In this document: one piece after another, positions 26,961 through 38,712 of the stretch
Layout of the letters: the number at the start of each line of letters is the position of its first letter
How positions within the stretch are numbered: the first letter of the stretch is position 1
Assembly (NCBI GenBank): GCA_023954415.1
Contig: JAMLIB010000010.1
Span: forward strand, 1-64,000
From: Trueperaceae bacterium
GTDB taxonomy: Bacteria > Deinococcota > Deinococci > Deinococcales > Trueperaceae
Reading direction: 5' to 3'
Length of the DNA: 64,000 nt
Made by a program: the position numbers and the translations under genes
Notes under the pieces: generated by a model
What the model was told of the DNA's origin: nothing
Databases searched by the model: none
The model's input: the letters and a program-made list of their open reading frames with translations, nothing else

Positions 26961-28316
26961 CTACCGCCCGATCCCGACGTAGTTGAGCCCGGCGGCCGCC
27001 ACCGAGCCGGGCTGCAAGAGGTTGCGGGCGTCCAGGAGGAGGTCGCCGCGCATGGCCTGCGCCAACGCCGCGAAGTCGACCTGGCGGTACTGCGGCCAGT
27101 CGGTGACCACCACGACGGCGTCGCAGCCGCGGGCCATCTCGACCTCGGAGGCGCAGTACTCGACCGGCAGGTCCGGGAAGTGGCGCTTGGCGTTGTCCAT
27201 GGCGATGGGGTCGTGGACGCGCAGGACCGCGCCGCGCTGGCTGAGCTCGCGTATGAGCGTGAGGGCGGGGGCGTCGCGGAGGTCGTCCGTGTTGCCCTTG
27301 AAAGCCAACCCGAGCAGCCCGATCGTCGTGCCCCGCAAGACCTTGAGGTGGTGCTGGAGCTTCTCGACGACGTAGAGGCGTTGGCGCTTGTTGACGTCAA
27401 CGGCGGCGCGGACCAGCGGCATCTGGTAGTCGTACGAGGTGCCGAGCGCCATGACGGCTGACGTGTCCTTGCCGAAGCAACTGCCGCCCCAACCGATGCC
27501 GGCGTTGAGGAACTTGCCGCCGATGCGGCTATCGAGGCCGATCGCGCGGGCCACCTCGACGATGTCGGCCCCCACCTTCTCCGCTAGCACGGAGAACTCG
27601 TTGATGAAGCTGATCTTCGTCGCCAGGAACGCGTTGGCTGCGTACTTGGTGAGCTCGGCGCTGGTGGTGGTCGTGCCGATGAAGGGCGGCAGTTCGAGGC
27701 GCTCGGGGCGCGGCGAGCCGGGGGGCGGGTCGAAGGTCTGCTCGAGGATGGGCGCGTACAGCTCGCGGAGCATGGCGCGCGCCACCTGCGTGTCGCTGCC
27801 CACGACGATCCGGTCCGGGTAGAGGGTGTCTTGCACCGCCCTGCCCTCGGCCAGGAACTCCGGGTTGGACGCCACGTGCACCTCGGCACTGACGCCCCTG
27901 GCCGCGAGTCGCCGCGCGATGATGCCGTTCACGTGCCGCGCGCTGCCGACGGGCACGGTCGACTTGTTGACGACGACGAGCCTGGCTCCGGGTTGGATCC
28001 GGTCGGCCACTTCCGTGGCGGCGACGTCCACGAACGACAGGTCGGCGTCGCCGTCGTCCTTCGACGGGGTGCCGACGGCGATGAGCACGACGCCCTCCCC
28101 CGTCAGTTCCGGGATGTCCGTCCGGAAGGTGGAGTGTAGTCTCCCCGCCGCCATGATCTCGGCCAGGCCGCTCTCGTGGATTGTCGGCATGCCGGCGGCC
28201 AGGCGTTCCACCACGTCGCGCTTCTTGTCTACGAAGGTCACCTCGTTGCCGAGATAGGCGAGGGCGGTGCCTGTCGTCAGGCCGACGTAACCAGTTCCGA
28301 TGATGGTCACTCTCAT
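26961..28316 (-). CDS. UDP-glucose/GDP-mannose dehydrogenase family protein, probably UDP-glucose 6-dehydrogenase
   Basis: This enzyme oxidises a UDP- or GDP-sugar at C6 to the uronic acid in two NAD-dependent steps, feeding surface polysaccharides. The protein has 451 residues. The NAD motif is IIGTGYVGLTTG, and the catalytic Cys lies in GIGWGGSCFGKDTSA. FLAEGRAVQD and GLAFKGNTDDLRDAPAL are further family blocks. UDP-glucose is the likeliest substrate, but relatives with other sugars share these motifs. Start: ATG 28316, 6 bases after TAGGAT, probably leaderless. The main polysaccharide locus begins 24 kb away. Confidence 0.9.
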   Translation of the reverse strand: MRVTIIGTGYVGLTTGTALAYLGNEVTFVDKKRDVVERLAAGMPTIHESGLAEIMAAGRLHSTFRTDIPELTGEGVVLIAVGTPSKDDGDADLSFVDVAATEVADRIQPGARLVVVNKSTVPVGSARHVNGIIARRLAARGVSAEVHVASNPEFLAEGRAVQDTLYPDRIVVGSDTQVARAMLRELYAPILEQTFDPPPGSPRPERLELPPFIGTTTTSAELTKYAANAFLATKISFINEFSVLAEKVGADIVEVARAIGLDSRIGGKFLNAGIGWGGSCFGKDTSAVMALGTSYDYQMPLVRAAVDVNKRQRLYVVEKLQHHLKVLRGTTIGLLGLAFKGNTDDLRDAPALTLIRELSQRGAVLRVHDPIAMDNAKRHFPDLPVEYCASEVEMARGCDAVVVVTDWPQYRQVDFAALAQAMRGDLLLDARNLLQPGSVAAAGLNYVGIGR

Positions 28317-28322
28317 GCCCTC

Positions 28323-28328
28323 ATCCTA
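28323..28328 (-). promoter_or_regulatory. -10 box of leaderless UDP-sugar dehydrogenase gene
   Basis: TAGGAT on the minus strand lies 6 bases before ATG 28316. Confidence 0.55.
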
Positions 28329-28503
28329 AGCGGGAGCGCCTGAACCGTTCCTTACCGACCGGTCACCTGCCGCGAGGACGACCGGTTGGGTACCGATCGC
28401 CGGCCGCGACCGACCACGGCCGCGGGCCGAACCGCTAGAGTGGCGGCAAACATCCAACCGTGGCGGCGGGACGCTTCCGGCCGCCGCCGTCTGGGGGTCA
28501 CCG

Positions 28504-30000
<1,497 letters not shown>

Positions 30001-30012
30001 AACGACCAGCGC

Positions 30013-30567
30013 TCAGCGCCCCGCCAGGAAGATGCCGGGCACGTCGCCGAGCGCCACGAAGCGGTCCGCCAGGTCCTGCAGCGCTTGGCCCGCCGCCTCG
30101 CGGAACGCCATGACCTCGACGCGCTTGCCCTCCTCCTGCGCGAGCTCGAGGATGGGGGCGAAGTCGCCGTCGCCACTGGCGAGCACGACGACGTCGGCAT
30201 GACCAAGGCCCCTGACGATGTCCGCCGCGATGCCCATGTCCCAGTCGCCCTCGAGGCGCACGGCGCCGTCGTCGTCGACGCGGTGGACGCGCACCTTGCG
30301 GCGCTTGACGCGGTAGCCGAGGCTGTTGAGCTTGCCGAAGAAGCCATGGGCGGTGGTATCGCCCTCGCGCTCCACCACGTAGGCGTTCGCATGCGCGAGG
30401 CGCCTGCCGCGCAAGGCCGTCTCGAGCAGCGTCTGGTAGTCGACGCTGCCGTCGAACGCGTCGCGAGCGGCATAGTAGAGGTTCTGGGTGTCTACGTAGA
30501 GGGCTACTCGTTGCTCAGGCCCCTCGCCCGGCGCAGGCTTCGGGGCCCGCGTATCGGCCGTCTGCAT
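30013..30567 (-). CDS. NYN (LabA/DUF88-type) domain protein
   Basis: The protein of 184 residues has the PIN-like NYN fold seen in putative RNases. The conserved acidic residues lie in ALYVDTQNLYY, EGDWDMGIAADIVRG and LASGDGDFAPILELA, and would bind a metal ion. EGKRVEVMAF and the C-terminal LADRFVALGDV complete the LabA-like pattern. The target RNA is unknown. It converges on the TolC-like gene (12 bases between stop codons). Start: ATG 30567, 6 bases behind TAGACT. Confidence 0.88.
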   Translation of the reverse strand: MQTADTRAPKPAPGEGPEQRVALYVDTQNLYYAARDAFDGSVDYQTLLETALRGRRLAHANAYVVEREGDTTAHGFFGKLNSLGYRVKRRKVRVHRVDDDGAVRLEGDWDMGIAADIVRGLGHADVVVLASGDGDFAPILELAQEEGKRVEVMAFREAAGQALQDLADRFVALGDVPGIFLAGR

Positions 30568-30573
30568 GGGCCT

Positions 30574-30579
30574 AGTCTA
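30574..30579 (-). promoter_or_regulatory. -10 box of leaderless NYN gene
   Basis: TAGACT on the minus strand lies 6 bases before ATG 30567. Confidence 0.6.
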
Positions 30580-30634
30580 CCGCCCGGACGGGGCGGGGCG
30601 TCGGTGTCGGCGTGAGCGCCGGTGACAGCGCGCG

Positions 30635-31159
30635 CTACCTTCCCTGCACGCCGCGGCGCGGAGGGCCCAGCCATCTCCCCATGATCAGGTTGTCCTCGAA
30701 ACCGTCGCCCTCGTCGCCCTGCAGCCTGATCTGGTCCACCTCCCTGCCCTCGTGCGCGAACCCCTCGCTCTCGTAGAGCCTCACGGCCGCGAGGTTGCCT
30801 GCCCGCACGTTCAACGACATCTTGAGGACGCCGACCCGCACGCACCACGCGTAACCGTCGCGCAGCAGCGCCTTTCCGACGCCCCCGCGCCTGGCGTGCG
30901 GCGCGACGGCCAGGGTGAGGACGGCGACGTGCTCGAGGCGGCGTGCGGGGGAGCGTTGCAGCTCGGACCACCCGACGACCGTGCCGTCGGACACGGCCAC
31001 CGCGTAGTGGCTGCGGCGCGGCGCGGCGCCGATCCTGCCGGCGAGCGAGCCGACACTCTCGGCGCCGTCGCCGACGAACGCCCCACCCTCGCGGTAGACG
31101 CCGGCGAGCAGCTTCCTCACGGCCTCGGCGTCCGCCGGGATCGCATCCCTGACGAGCAC
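30635..31159 (-). CDS. GNAT-family N-acetyltransferase
   Basis: The protein of 174 residues transfers an acetyl group from acetyl-CoA to an unknown amine. The CoA pyrophosphate-binding motif appears as VAPHARRGGVGKALLRDGYAW near residues 92-112, and the C-terminal ..NLAAVRLYESEGF block is typical of the fold. Start: GTG 31159, 6 bases after a TATCAT -10 box. It is divergent from metK. Confidence 0.85.
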   Translation of the reverse strand: MLVRDAIPADAEAVRKLLAGVYREGGAFVGDGAESVGSLAGRIGAAPRRSHYAVAVSDGTVVGWSELQRSPARRLEHVAVLTLAVAPHARRGGVGKALLRDGYAWCVRVGVLKMSLNVRAGNLAAVRLYESEGFAHEGREVDQIRLQGDEGDGFEDNLIMGRWLGPPRRGVQGR

Positions 31160-31165
31160 GCGCCG

Positions 31166-31171
31166 ATGATA
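31166..31171 (-). promoter_or_regulatory. -10 box of leaderless GNAT gene
   Basis: TATCAT on the minus strand lies 6 bases before GTG 31159. Confidence 0.6.
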
Positions 31172-31189
31172 ACCGCGCGCCGGGCCTGG

Positions 31190-31195
31190 TATCCT
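31190..31195 (+). promoter_or_regulatory. -10 box of metK
   Basis: TATCCT lies about 46 bases before the metK ATG. The leader contains a GGAGGT ribosome-binding site (31227-31232), so metK has a conventional mRNA, unlike its divergent neighbour. Confidence 0.45.
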
Positions 31196-31241
31196 GCACA
31201 GGTTGCCGCGTTGCGCGGCGCCCCCTGGAGGTCAGATCGGC

Positions 31242-32399
<1,158 letters not shown>

Positions 32400-32466
32400 G
32401 GATAAACCGCGCCAGCACGCGCTTTCTCGTCTCGCGCGTCACGGGGTTCGTGGTACAAGTAGCGCC

Positions 32467-33309
32467 ATGGCCAGGATAGTTCTGGGCAATCGTGAGGGCC
32501 TACTCGCCATCCGTCACGGTCGCAGCGTGCTCGAGTTCCTCACGGACGAGTGGCCCGACCTCCAACTGCGCCTCCGCACCGTCCCGAAGACCGGCGGTCA
32601 GGAGAGCGGTCCCCTCTTGCAGGCCCTCGCGAGCGGCGAGGTCGGGATAGCCGTCGCTCAACTGGAATGCCTCCCACCCGCCTTGCCGGACGGCATCAGG
32701 CTGGCCGCCGTCGTACGCCGGGGCGAGCCGCGCTCCGCGCTGGCCTCCAAGGGCAAGGGCGACCTCCGGGCCTTGCCCGCGACAGCGCGCATCGCCGTCA
32801 CGTCCGAGCGCGACGGCGCGTTCCTGAGGGGGATCGATCCGGGCTTCCGGGTCGAGGTGGACGCCTCGGCACCGGACGCGCTCCTCGCGCGGGTCGGGAC
32901 GGGGTTCGACGCCGCCGTCCTCCCCGCCGCCACGCTCGTCACCCTGGACCTCCGGAGCGCCATCGACGTTGTGCTCGAGGAGACCGTGTTCGCGCCGGCC
33001 CCCGGGCAGGGCGCCGTCGGGCTGCTCGTGCGCGACGACGACGACCTGGCCTTCGAGACCGCCTACTCCCTGCAACATCGGCCCAGCTTCGACCGCGTGC
33101 GGGCCGAGCTGGCTTTCGCCGCCGAGCTGCCAGACATGCACGTCGGCTCCGTCGCGTGGGTGACCGAGGACGGCGAGCTGACCCTGTTCGGCTCGGTCGC
33201 GCGCGACGGCACCGTCCTGCAGGCCTACGTCACTGGCGAGGCACGCGAGGGCGCGGAGCTCGGCCGCGAGCTAGCGAAGGACGTCCGCGAGCAGCTGGCG
33301 CGCGCCTGA
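32467..33309 (+). CDS. Hydroxymethylbilane synthase-like protein lacking catalytic residues
   Basis: The 280-residue protein aligns over its whole length with porphobilinogen deaminase (HemC): RIVLGNREGLLAIRH at the start, LVVRRGEPRSALAS-like block near 80-95, PAPGQGAVGLLV near 178-188, and a C-terminal third domain. The key residues are gone. The AVHSxKD block reads AVAQLEC, so the catalytic Asp is Cys68 and the preceding Lys is Glu67. The SSLRR motif reads TSERD. RGNxxTRL is absent. The loop LEGGCQVPIG, which holds the dipyrromethane cofactor by its Cys, reads LPDMHVGS with Met224. It is therefore unlikely to make hydroxymethylbilane. The true function is unknown. A weak -10 (TACAAG) lies 7 bases before ATG 32467. 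Confidence 0.85.
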   Translation: MARIVLGNREGLLAIRHGRSVLEFLTDEWPDLQLRLRTVPKTGGQESGPLLQALASGEVGIAVAQLECLPPALPDGIRLAAVVRRGEPRSALASKGKGDLRALPATARIAVTSERDGAFLRGIDPGFRVEVDASAPDALLARVGTGFDAAVLPAATLVTLDLRSAIDVVLEETVFAPAPGQGAVGLLVRDDDDLAFETAYSLQHRPSFDRVRAELAFAAELPDMHVGSVAWVTEDGELTLFGSVARDGTVLQAYVTGEAREGAELGRELAKDVREQLARA

Positions 33310-33409
33310 CAGGAGCGGCTTCGGTCGGGCGCCGCCGCGCCGACGCTCCGTTGGGGCTGAAGCCCCCAGCCCCCGCCGGCCTCGGGAGGCCGCGCGCCGG
33401 ACACCCGGC

Positions 33410-35461
33410 TCAGGACGCGACGCGGGCCTGCTTCGCGTCGGCCATGACCTTCTCGGCGACCTGCGCTGGCACCGCCTCGTAGCGGTCGATCTTCAACGAG
33501 TAGGCGCCGCGGCCGCCCGTCATGCTGCGGAGGTCGGCCGAGTACGCCTGGATCTCGGCGAGCGGCACGTGCGCGCTGACCACGCTCACCGAGCCCTCGG
33601 TGTCCATGCCGAGGATGCGCCCGCGGCGCGTGTTCAGGTCGGAGATGACGTCGCCCGTGAAGCGGTCGGGCACGCGCACCTTCAGCAGGACGAGCGGCTC
33701 GAGCAGGATGGGCTTCGCCTGTAGCAAGGCCTCGTGCATGGCCTGCGTGGCGGCGAACTGGAAGGCGATGTCCTTCGAGTCGACCGGGTGGTCCTTGCCG
33801 TCGTAGACGCTGACCTTGACGTCCTGTAGCGGGAAGCCGCCAAGCACGCCTGACTCCATGCCGGCGCGGGCGCCCTTCTCGCAGCTCGTCTGGAACTGCG
33901 TCGGGATGGTGCCGCCCACGACCTTCCACTCGAACTCGAACCCGGCGCCGCGCGGCGTGGGCTCGACCGTGAGGGCCACCTCGGCGAACTGCCCGGCGCC
34001 GCCCGACTGCTTCTTGTGCCGGTAGCGGGCGTCGCCCTTGCCCTGGATCGTCTCCCGGTACGCGATGGCGGGCAGGCGCGTCTCGACCTCTACGCCGAAG
34101 CGGTCCTTGAGGGCCGCCACCGCGATCTCGAGGTGGACGTGGCCCATGCCCCAGAGCACCGCCTCCTTGGTGTCGGGGTTGCGCTCCAGCTTGAGCGTCG
34201 GGTCGGCATCGAGGACCTTGGCGAGCGCGTCGCCGAGCTTGTCCTCGTCCGAGCGCGCCTTCGGGAACAGCGCCAGCGCCATCACGGGCGACGGCAGGCG
34301 GATGGGCGCGAGGACGAACTCGGCGCCGGGCGCCGTGAGCGTGTCGCCGGTGCGCACTTCCTCGGCCTTCGTCAGCGCGCCGATCATGCCGGCCGAGAGC
34401 CGCTTCACCTCGGTCAGGTCCTTGCCACGGGGCACGAAGATGTGCGACGTGCGCAGGTCGGCGCCGTTGGAGGCGTCGCGCAGAGGCTCACCGGCGTTGA
34501 GCGCGCCGGATAGCACGCGCATGAACGACACCTTGCCGAGGTACGGGTCGACGACCGTCTTGAAGACGCGGGCGCTGAACGGCTGCCCCTCGCCAAGGAC
34601 GGGCGGATCGCCCGACTCGACGGGCAAGGGGCCGTGGTCGTGCACGTGCCGCACGCCGCGGGTCAGGAAGTCGAGCAGGAGGCTGATGCCCATGACCTTC
34701 GTGGCCGAGGTCAGGAGGACGGGCGTCAGCTCGTGCCGCAGAACGGCCGCGTAGAAGGCCGCGAGCAGGGCGTCCTGGTCGATCTCGGCCTCCTCCAGGT
34801 ACTGCAGCATCAGCTCGTCGTCCGTCTCGACGACGGCCTCGACGAGCCGGTCGCGGTACTCGCGAGCCAATCCCTCGACCTCCGCCGGGAGCGGCACCTC
34901 GACCGGGGTCGTGCCGTCCGGCCACTCGTAGGCCCGCATGGTCAGGAGATCGACGATGCCCCTGAACTCCTCCGCCTGGCCGATGGGGATCTGGATGGCG
35001 GCTATGTTGCCGGGCAACGTCGCCTCGATGTCGGCCATCGTGCGGAAGAAGTCGGCGTTCTCGCGGTCCATCTTGTTGATGACGACCATGGTGGAGAGCT
35101 CGCGCTCCAGGCTGGACGTCCAGACGCGCTCGGTGCCGACGGCCACGCCGGACACGGCGGAGACGACGATGACGGCCGCGTCGGCCGCGGCCTGGGCGCC
35201 GCGGATCTCGCTCACGAAGTCCGCGTAGCCGGGCGTGTCGATGACGTTGAACTCCTCCCCCTTCCAGGTGAAGGGGTGGATCGTCGAGTAGATGGAGATC
35301 TTGCGGCGCTTCTCCTCGGCCGTGACGTCCGAGACGCTCGTGCCGTCCTCCACCTTCCCGAGCGTCTGGATGGCGCCGGCGCGGAACAGGATGGCCTCGA
35401 CGAGCGACGACTTACCCGCGCCGCTGTGCGACAAGACAGCCACGTTGCGGATCTGGGACAT
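33410..35461 (-). CDS. Elongation factor G-like GTPase (EF-G2 type)
   Basis: This translational GTPase paralogue has 683 residues. G1 is SHSGAGKSS (residues 10-18), G3 is IDTPGYADF and G4 is NKMD. Domains II to V of EF-G follow, with the C-terminal RSMTGGRGAYSL block. Switch I lacks the usual RGITI motif and reads RRKISI, as in the EF-G-2 group (the Thermus thermophilus structure 1WDT belongs to it). This is not the main EF-G, which usually sits with rpsL and rpsG. GGGAG precedes ATG 35461. It is divergent from the CYTH gene. Confidence 0.92.
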   Translation of the reverse strand: MSQIRNVAVLSHSGAGKSSLVEAILFRAGAIQTLGKVEDGTSVSDVTAEEKRRKISIYSTIHPFTWKGEEFNVIDTPGYADFVSEIRGAQAAADAAVIVVSAVSGVAVGTERVWTSSLERELSTMVVINKMDRENADFFRTMADIEATLPGNIAAIQIPIGQAEEFRGIVDLLTMRAYEWPDGTTPVEVPLPAEVEGLAREYRDRLVEAVVETDDELMLQYLEEAEIDQDALLAAFYAAVLRHELTPVLLTSATKVMGISLLLDFLTRGVRHVHDHGPLPVESGDPPVLGEGQPFSARVFKTVVDPYLGKVSFMRVLSGALNAGEPLRDASNGADLRTSHIFVPRGKDLTEVKRLSAGMIGALTKAEEVRTGDTLTAPGAEFVLAPIRLPSPVMALALFPKARSDEDKLGDALAKVLDADPTLKLERNPDTKEAVLWGMGHVHLEIAVAALKDRFGVEVETRLPAIAYRETIQGKGDARYRHKKQSGGAGQFAEVALTVEPTPRGAGFEFEWKVVGGTIPTQFQTSCEKGARAGMESGVLGGFPLQDVKVSVYDGKDHPVDSKDIAFQFAATQAMHEALLQAKPILLEPLVLLKVRVPDRFTGDVISDLNTRRGRILGMDTEGSVSVVSAHVPLAEIQAYSADLRSMTGGRGAYSLKIDRYEAVPAQVAEKVMADAKQARVAS

Positions 35462-35582
35462 CTTGAGCTCCCTTTCCTGTTACAGCGGCTTCGGGGCCGC
35501 ATGGTTCCAGCGAAGGCTTTGGCCCGTCTCCCCGGAGTCTACCAGGTGCGCCAAGCCGCGACGACCGCGCTTCCGGCGCGGT

Positions 35583-35588
35583 TACACT
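35583..35588 (+). promoter_or_regulatory. -10 box of leaderless CYTH gene
   Basis: TACACT lies 5 bases before GTG 35594. Confidence 0.55.
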
Positions 35589-35593
35589 CGAGC

Positions 35594-36292
35594 GTGGCGG
35601 TCGAGCTCGAGCTCAAGTACTCCTCCCCGGAGGGCGCGGTGCCGGAGCCGTCCGAGCTCGCCGCGGCGTTGGCCCCGCTGCGGCTCGCAGTGCGGCCCCT
35701 CGGAACGAGCCGGCATCTCGACGTCTACTTCGACGACCCGGCGCTCGCGCTCGAGCGGCACGGGCTGGCCTTGCGCGTGCGCGCCGCGCGCGGCGCGGCG
35801 GTCGCGACGGTGAAGGGCCGCGGCGACGCCGTGCGCGGGGTGTTCGAGCGCGAGGAGCTCGAGGCGCCGCTGACGACGCCCTGGCCACCGGGACCGAGCC
35901 TCAGGGCCGACGCCTCGACAGCGCCCGCCTGGCCGACCGCTGTCGCCACACGCCTCGCCGGCCTCGTGGCGCTTCCGACCCTCGAGCCGCGCCTGGAGAT
36001 CGAGACGACGCGCGTGGCCTTCGCCATCGAGCGCGCCGGTCCGCCCGCGGGCAGCCTCATCGCCGAGCTGGCCTTCGACGAGGTCGCATGCCGTCCGGCG
36101 CGCGGGCGCGGCGACGGGGCGCTGATAGACGCCGCGCTGTTCTCCGAGGTCGAGATCGAGGCGAGGGGCGGCACCACCGGCGCTACTCTCCTGGCCATCG
36201 GCGAGGCCCTCGAACGCCTGCTGCCGCTCGTGGCCGGCAGCGCGAGCAAGCTGGAGCGGGCCGCCAGCCTGCTCGCGCCCTTCATCGAGTGA
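35594..36292 (+). CDS. CYTH-domain protein (triphosphate tunnel family)
   Basis: The protein of 232 residues begins VAVELELKYSS, which carries the ExExK signature of triphosphate tunnel enzymes. The alternating charged strands expected for the tunnel follow: RHLDVYFDDP, LALRVRAARG, ATVKGRGDAV, REELEAPL, RLEIETTRVAF and LIAELAFDEV. Members hydrolyse inorganic triphosphate or thiamine triphosphate, or act as adenylate cyclases; the activity here is open. No CHAD domain is fused. Start: GTG 35594 behind a -10 box. Confidence 0.88.
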   Translation: MAVELELKYSSPEGAVPEPSELAAALAPLRLAVRPLGTSRHLDVYFDDPALALERHGLALRVRAARGAAVATVKGRGDAVRGVFEREELEAPLTTPWPPGPSLRADASTAPAWPTAVATRLAGLVALPTLEPRLEIETTRVAFAIERAGPPAGSLIAELAFDEVACRPARGRGDGALIDAALFSEVEIEARGGTTGATLLAIGEALERLLPLVAGSASKLERAASLLAPFIE

Positions 36293-36376
36293 GCCCTCCG
36301 CAGCCGCCTGCGCACGCTCGCCGCGTGAACGCCCCCGCATGAGCGCGCTCGCGCTGGGCAGCGCGCACGCAGGGCC

Positions 36377-37144
36377 CTATCTGGTCAGATACCCGCCGTC
36401 GACCGCCACGTAGCTGCCCGTCACGAACGACGCCTTGTCCGACGAGAGGAACGTGACGAGCCCGGCTACCTCCTCCGACGTCCCGAGCCTGCCGATCGGG
36501 TGCATGGCGGCTATGGCCGCCAGGAGGTCGTCGCCGAGGTCCTTCAGGAGTGGCGTCGCGATGAAGCCCGGGCCGACGACGTTCACGCGCACGCCGGCCT
36601 GCGCGTACTCCATGGCGGCGTTCTTGCTGAGTCCGACCACCCCGTGCTTGGCGGCGACGTACGCCGGGGCGCCGGCGAAGCCTACCTGACCGAGGATCGA
36701 CGCCACGTTCACGATGGCGCCACCGCCGGCCGCGAGGACGGCGGGGATCTGTGCGCGCATGCCGTAGAAGACGCCGTTGAGGTTGACGTCGATGACCTTG
36801 TGCCACCCGGCGACCGAGTAGTCGGCCGTAGGGTTCGACTCGCCCGCGATGCCCGCGTTGTTGCATGCGACGTGGAGGGCGCCGTAGCGCTCGACGGCGA
36901 ACCGCACGAGCGCTTCGGCCGCTTCCGGGTCGGCGGCGTCCGAGTGGCGGTAGCTCGCCGTGCCGCCGGCGGCAGTGATGGCCGCCGCCACGGCCTCACC
37001 GGCCGCGTCGTTGACGTCCGCCACGACCACGGAGGCGCCCTCGCGCGCGTAGTCCTCGGCGATGGCCTTGCCGATGCCGGAGCTCGCGCCGGTCACCACA
37101 GCCACCTTGCCTGCCAAAAGCCCCGATCCTGTGGCGCTACTCAT
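36377..37144 (-). CDS. Short-chain dehydrogenase/reductase (3-oxoacyl-ACP reductase-like)
   Basis: The protein of 255 residues is a classical SDR. The cofactor motif is [21 protein letters not shown] follows, the catalytic Ser lies in VNVASILGQ, and Tyr and Lys lie in [23 protein letters not shown] closes the fold. ADVNDAAG carries an Asp after beta-2, which favours NAD(H) over NADP(H). The substrate is unknown. GGAGGT stands 7 bases before ATG 37144. It is divergent from glyA across about 200 bases in which I see only the glyA promoter. Confidence 0.9.
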   Translation of the reverse strand: MSSATGSGLLAGKVAVVTGASSGIGKAIAEDYAREGASVVVADVNDAAGEAVAAAITAAGGTASYRHSDAADPEAAEALVRFAVERYGALHVACNNAGIAGESNPTADYSVAGWHKVIDVNLNGVFYGMRAQIPAVLAAGGGAIVNVASILGQVGFAGAPAYVAAKHGVVGLSKNAAMEYAQAGVRVNVVGPGFIATPLLKDLGDDLLAAIAAMHPIGRLGTSEEVAGLVTFLSSDKASFVTGSYVAVDGGYLTR

Positions 37145-37329
37145 ATTCGACCTCCTGGAGCGGGCGCGCCTGCAACGCCAGCGCCCCGTCAAGTTCAGGA
37201 TTTCACAAGCTCCGTAACCCTGCCGGGACGCGAGACCCGCGCCGGGCCTGCGGCGGCGCGGCGCCCTCCGACCCGGAGGGGAGTTCGCGACGGCCCCCGC
37301 CGCCACGCGGGGTCCGGGACCCCGGCAGC

Positions 37330-37335
37330 TATACT
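37330..37335 (+). promoter_or_regulatory. -10 box of leaderless glyA promoter
   Basis: TATACT lies 7 bases before ATG 37343. There is no Shine-Dalgarno. Confidence 0.6.
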
Positions 37336-37342
37336 TGCGGCC

Positions 37343-38578
<1,236 letters not shown>

Positions 38579-38659
38579 ACCGCGTCGGCCCTAGCCTGCT
38601 AGGCGCGCCCGCTCGGAGCGCGCCTACTGCCGCGAAGGCACGGCGCGCTGGCACGAGGT

Positions 38660-38692
38660 AAGGCGCGCCTACCGTCCGCGGAGGCGCGCCTT
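38660..38692. terminator. 11-bp hairpin between glyA and the HAMP gene
   Basis: AAGGCGCGCCT (38660-38670) pairs perfectly with AGGCGCGCCTT (38682-38692). The surrounding 130 bases hold further copies of the GGCGCGCC core. Confidence 0.6.
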
Positions 38693-38712
38693 CGCGTAGT
38701 CCTAGAGCAGCC

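Noticed and set aside
30635-31159. GNAT gene at 30.6 kb as part of a toxin-antitoxin pair
   Set aside because: It has no adjacent ribbon-helix-helix gene and lacks the GNAT-toxin N-terminal pattern seen at 59.6 kb.
32467-33309. Functional hemC
   Set aside because: Overall similarity is real, but the cofactor Cys, catalytic Asp and substrate arginines are replaced, so the enzyme name should not be carried over.
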